DNA of 64,000 bases. It comes from Viscum album. Lineage: Eukaryota; Streptophyta; Magnoliopsida; Santalales; Viscaceae. The stretch covers positions 628,988,915 to 629,052,914 of the forward strand of contig OY728123.1 of assembly GCA_963277665.1 (NCBI GenBank), in the 5' to 3' direction. Under the pieces are notes generated by a model. That model was not told the DNA's origin. It ran no database searches and was given only the letters and a program-made list of their open reading frames with translations. A program made the translations under genes and the position numbers. Numbering within the stretch: the stretch's first letter is position 1; each line of letters starts with the position of its first letter. Positions 61,317 to 64,000 of the stretch are shown here, in pieces.

Positions 61317-63040
61317 TGTAACACCCCAAACTTCTACGGTACGCTTCTCTTTGAATAATGCGATAGCGTGTGTTGTAGGCAACATCGAGTTCTAACACAC
61401 CACAACCAATCAAACTAGACGTTATGAATAGTAATACCTAATTTTTGAAATTATATATATTTTATATTTCAAAATGGACTTCATTTTTGGATTCGGAATA
61501 TCGAAATTATCCTAAGTTGAATTTTTGGTATTTTTCTGAGAACTTCCAATTTTTATGGATAGTGAAAATACTTAAAAATGACTTTTCTAATCAAAATAAT
61601 TTATAGTGATAAATTATATTATTTATTGGTTTTAAAGTATAATTAGAATATATTTTTAAAATTTTATCCTATGGCGTTCATTAGAATTAATTTCACTTTG
61701 AAATTGAACATAAACAATTGTCAATCTTTTGATATATATTGTTTCTTAAAAACACGCTATTTGTTGTGAAAGCGGAAATTAATTATAAATTAATTAATGA
61801 AACTTTTATATTTGTAATTTTGTAAAATAGAAATTATTTTTGAATTCATAATATCAATTATATCTTAGTGTGAAATTTTGGCATTGTTCTGAAAAACTTC
61901 AATTTTTGATGAATAGTGAAACTACTAAGTGGAAGTTAAAAAACTGAATTTTTCATAAAACTTAATTTTACCACTTCTGTGATTCGAATTTCGAAAAATC
62001 CTAGATACACAGTTAATATCAAGGAGTAAAATGTGGTTCAATGAGATGAAAATAATTTTTGGTGAATAGTAACTTTTTACTTTTATTTACCACGGTTAAA
62101 AGTAAATAGGGTAATTAAGAGTAAAAATGATATTAATATTACCCTAACACATGACCTAATTCTATTGGAAAAGTGTATCTCGACCAAAAACAACCTTAGG
62201 AATAAAATATTATCATTTAGGTCCACTTGGATTAGATTAGGACATTTATTATTATTTAATTCAAAGAAGAGTTAAAAGAGTTAAAATCAAAGTTTATTTT
62301 CTAAAACATTTTTAATATAGGGTTATACATAAGATAAATTAGATTGTAAATATTAATTAGAAAGATAAAAATATTTCCTACATAATTATATTTTATTTAA
62401 AAAAATTAGATATTATATAATTTAATTTATTTATGACACAATTATGATGCAGTAATTACCATAATAGTGAAAAATTAAAATAATTGATATTATAAATACC
62501 CAAATAAATATAATTTGAGACTTTTAATGAATTAAACTAATTTGATAGGATAATATTACATATTATGATTCAGTTAATTTACGTTTTTTGAATTAATCAT
62601 TTTGTTATGATTTTCACAAAAATCAATTATTGAATAGTGTCAAAATTGACATAAAAGAGTTTTTAAAACAAATATTATATTATTAATTGATATTAAATTC
62701 CTAAAAAAATATAAGGTTCTTCCAAGAGACTTATATCATGATAGGTTTATCATTAAGGGACCACTTTGGTGTCTCTTGGATGTATATAGTATGTTTAATA
62801 ACCATATAATATAAAAATACAAAGACACATTGTAAAAGTGAAACTAATTAACAAAGAGTTAATACTTAAATATAAGGTTAATATAGTAACCCAAACCTAT
62901 CTAAATTCTATTGGTTGAGTGGTTTTCGACCCATCCCCACCTTAACCTTTAAATAATCCACTTTCTAGCCATTAGAAACCGAATATGAATTTATTATAAA
63001 ATAATATTTCTAGATTTTCCAAAGGTGCCCCTCACCCCTC

Positions 63041-63050
63041 TTATAAAAGG
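63041..63050 (+). promoter_or_regulatory. TATA box of LTR F
   Basis: TTATAAAAGG after the CT-rich CCCCTCACCCCTC stretch; conserved in LTR G. Confidence 0.7.
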
Positions 63051-63389
63051 GAACTCCCCCTTCTCATTAATTCACATCTTCAAAGCCTTTTGGTTCGGCC
63101 AAACTCTGCTCAAATACTCTCTAAACTTACCTCACTTAATACTAGAGGCATTACTTTAGTCAGAAAGCCAACCTTAGTGCCCTTTTGATCAAATCAAAAG
63201 GAAGAATCCGAAGAAGTGGTAATGATTTCACCACCCTTTTTCCAAGTTCCTTTCTTCGTCCACTTCTTCCTTCTTTGTTATTACCATTCTAAAATAATAA
63301 CTCCAGTATATTATATATATTGTGATGTTATTATAAATATGGTGCAACCATATTCAGTATTCTATCCATCCTTTTAATAACATGTTACC

Positions 63390-63425
63390 ATATGTGCGTA
63401 CGTACGTCTTATCGTCTCCGCGTCG
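63390..63425 (+). repeat. GTACG block in LTR F, first copy
   Basis: TGCGTACGTACGTCTTATCG followed by TCTCCGCG; counterpart of 52808-52845 in G. Confidence 0.65.
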
Positions 63426-63574
63426 TGGTGTAATTGTTATTCAATAAATTATTATTTGGATGGGTATAATAATGATGTGTAACTCATGTAAATAGTAAAT
63501 ATAACATGATAATGATTCTTTATATATGTTATACCATCCAATTATATATTATTTTAATATCAAAATAATGATAT

Positions 63575-63615
63575 TGTCGCTCGTGCATACGTACGGACTA
63601 CCGTTTCCACGAACG
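63575..63615 (+). repeat. GTACG block in LTR F, second copy
   Basis: CGTGCATACGTACGGACTAC followed by CGTTTCCACGAACG; counterpart of 53350-53390 in G and 46560-46595 in E. Confidence 0.7.
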
Positions 63616-63925
63616 CGATGAGATTCATTCTCCATATTATCCATCCAAGTATAATTATCATTTGATGATTTAAAAATAATTTTTAAGGACTTTATATCAT
63701 TCTGGATATGAATAAGATACATTCTATCCATAACAAACATGGCTTACATAACAAAACATATCAAAGAAAATGAGTAAGTTAACACCCGAAACGACGATAA
63801 TACTAAGATATTATTAACAAATCAATGTTAAAAGATCATATATGATATCATATTCTTGTATAATTTAATAAAAATTATTTCACCATTATACAGGAGTTTA
63901 ACCTACCCCAACCAAGGAAAAGTAC

Positions 63926-63933
63926 AAGGTAAG
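63926..63933 (+). promoter_or_regulatory. Splice-donor-like site in LTR F
   Basis: AAGGTAAG followed by GG, about 890 bases downstream of the TATA box. The same octamer occurs in both LTRs of element B, and a one-base variant in G. Confidence 0.45.
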
Positions 63934-64000
63934 GGTTTATTTCACAATCTCTTCATTATCTGAGGTTGTTTATACGTAATAATTTACTGGGATTTCTTTA

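Larger units (their letters stand above)
44428..64000 (-). mobile_element. Element E, chromovirus with nested insertions (right end off window)
   Basis: 3' LTR 44428-48346, interior 48347-59804 (with block H and solo LTR G inside), 5' LTR from 59805, interrupted by LTR F at 61317. The LTR starts TATAACAACC (44428) and TATAATGACCC (59805) are followed by parallel sequence, including ACATAAACAACTT near 44549 and 59922. Inserted in element D's 5' LTR. The interior has chromodomain, integrase, RNase H and RT fossils on the minus strand. The span includes F because E should resume beyond it. Confidence 0.82.
61317..64000 (+). mobile_element. LTR F, plus strand, right end off window
   Basis: Begins with a well-kept TGTAACACCCCAAACTTC terminus inside element E's 5' LTR and runs past the window edge. 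It matches solo LTR G in reverse orientation. It keeps a TATA box at 63041, CpG-rich blocks and a splice-donor-like site. Whether it is a full element or a solo LTR cannot be told from this window. No reading frame of note. Confidence 0.78.

Noticed and set aside
63545..63615. CG-rich palindromic stretch as a possible tRNA or snRNA gene
   Set aside because: No cloverleaf, A/B boxes or T-loop sequence. It recurs in other LTRs, so it is an LTR block.
1..64000. Host protein-coding gene hidden among the repeats
   Set aside because: I looked for long frames, conserved domains and intron-exon patterns on both strands and found only gypsy gag-pol fossils. A heavily split gene in block H or in 1-900 cannot be fully excluded without transcript data.

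Overview
The window looks like a large, repeat-rich flowering-plant nuclear genome. Four things point there. The sequence is very AT-rich. Nearly all of it can be assigned to decayed Ty3/gypsy LTR retrotransposons whose pol ends in a chromodomain (chromoviruses). The primer-binding sites still readable match the 3' end of initiator tRNA-Met (TGGTATCAGAG). LTRs are 2.7-3.9 kb long. I found no intact host gene, rRNA, tRNA or CRISPR array. No open reading frame here looks functional. I cannot name the species.

Layout: the window is a nest of retrotransposons. The outermost, element D (minus strand), has its 3' LTR at the left edge up to 4601, its interior at 4602-~9017 and its 5' LTR from ~9018. 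That 5' LTR is cut twice: by element C at 9664-42720 and by element E from 44428 to beyond the right edge. Element C carries element B (10739-32764) in its 3' LTR. Element B carries element A (11946-22236) and a separate solo LTR, S (22543-23890), in its own 3' LTR. Element E is interrupted inside its integrase region by a GC-richer block H (~49150-51985 and 55355-~55575), itself split by a minus-strand solo LTR, G (51986-55354). E's 5' LTR is interrupted at 61317 by a plus-strand LTR, F, which runs off the window.

The nest is supported by arithmetic. After removing inner insertions, the two LTRs of B are about 2.81 and 2.80 kb, those of C about 2.78 and 2.74 kb, and those of A 2.66 and 2.68 kb. 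A has a perfect 5-bp target duplication (TGTAT), and its empty site is still present in the other LTR of B near 31165-31175. S has TGATA/TATCA ends and a 4-of-5 duplication. B has a 4-of-5 duplication.

A to E are oriented on the minus strand and read gag-protease-RT-RNase H-integrase-chromodomain from right to left. All are dead: stop codons and frameshifts are frequent, and four of the five RT active sites are altered. Many changes look like C-to-T or G-to-A decay, as expected of methylated repeats. Conserved non-coding LTR signals include TATA boxes, a splice-donor-like AAGGTAAG about 0.9-1.1 kb downstream of the TATA box, near-palindromic 17-mers in C, telobox-like tandem repeats in A, and a GTACG-containing block shared by E, F and G. 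Block H is the part I understand least: it holds a CpG-rich island, an internal duplication and two minisatellites.
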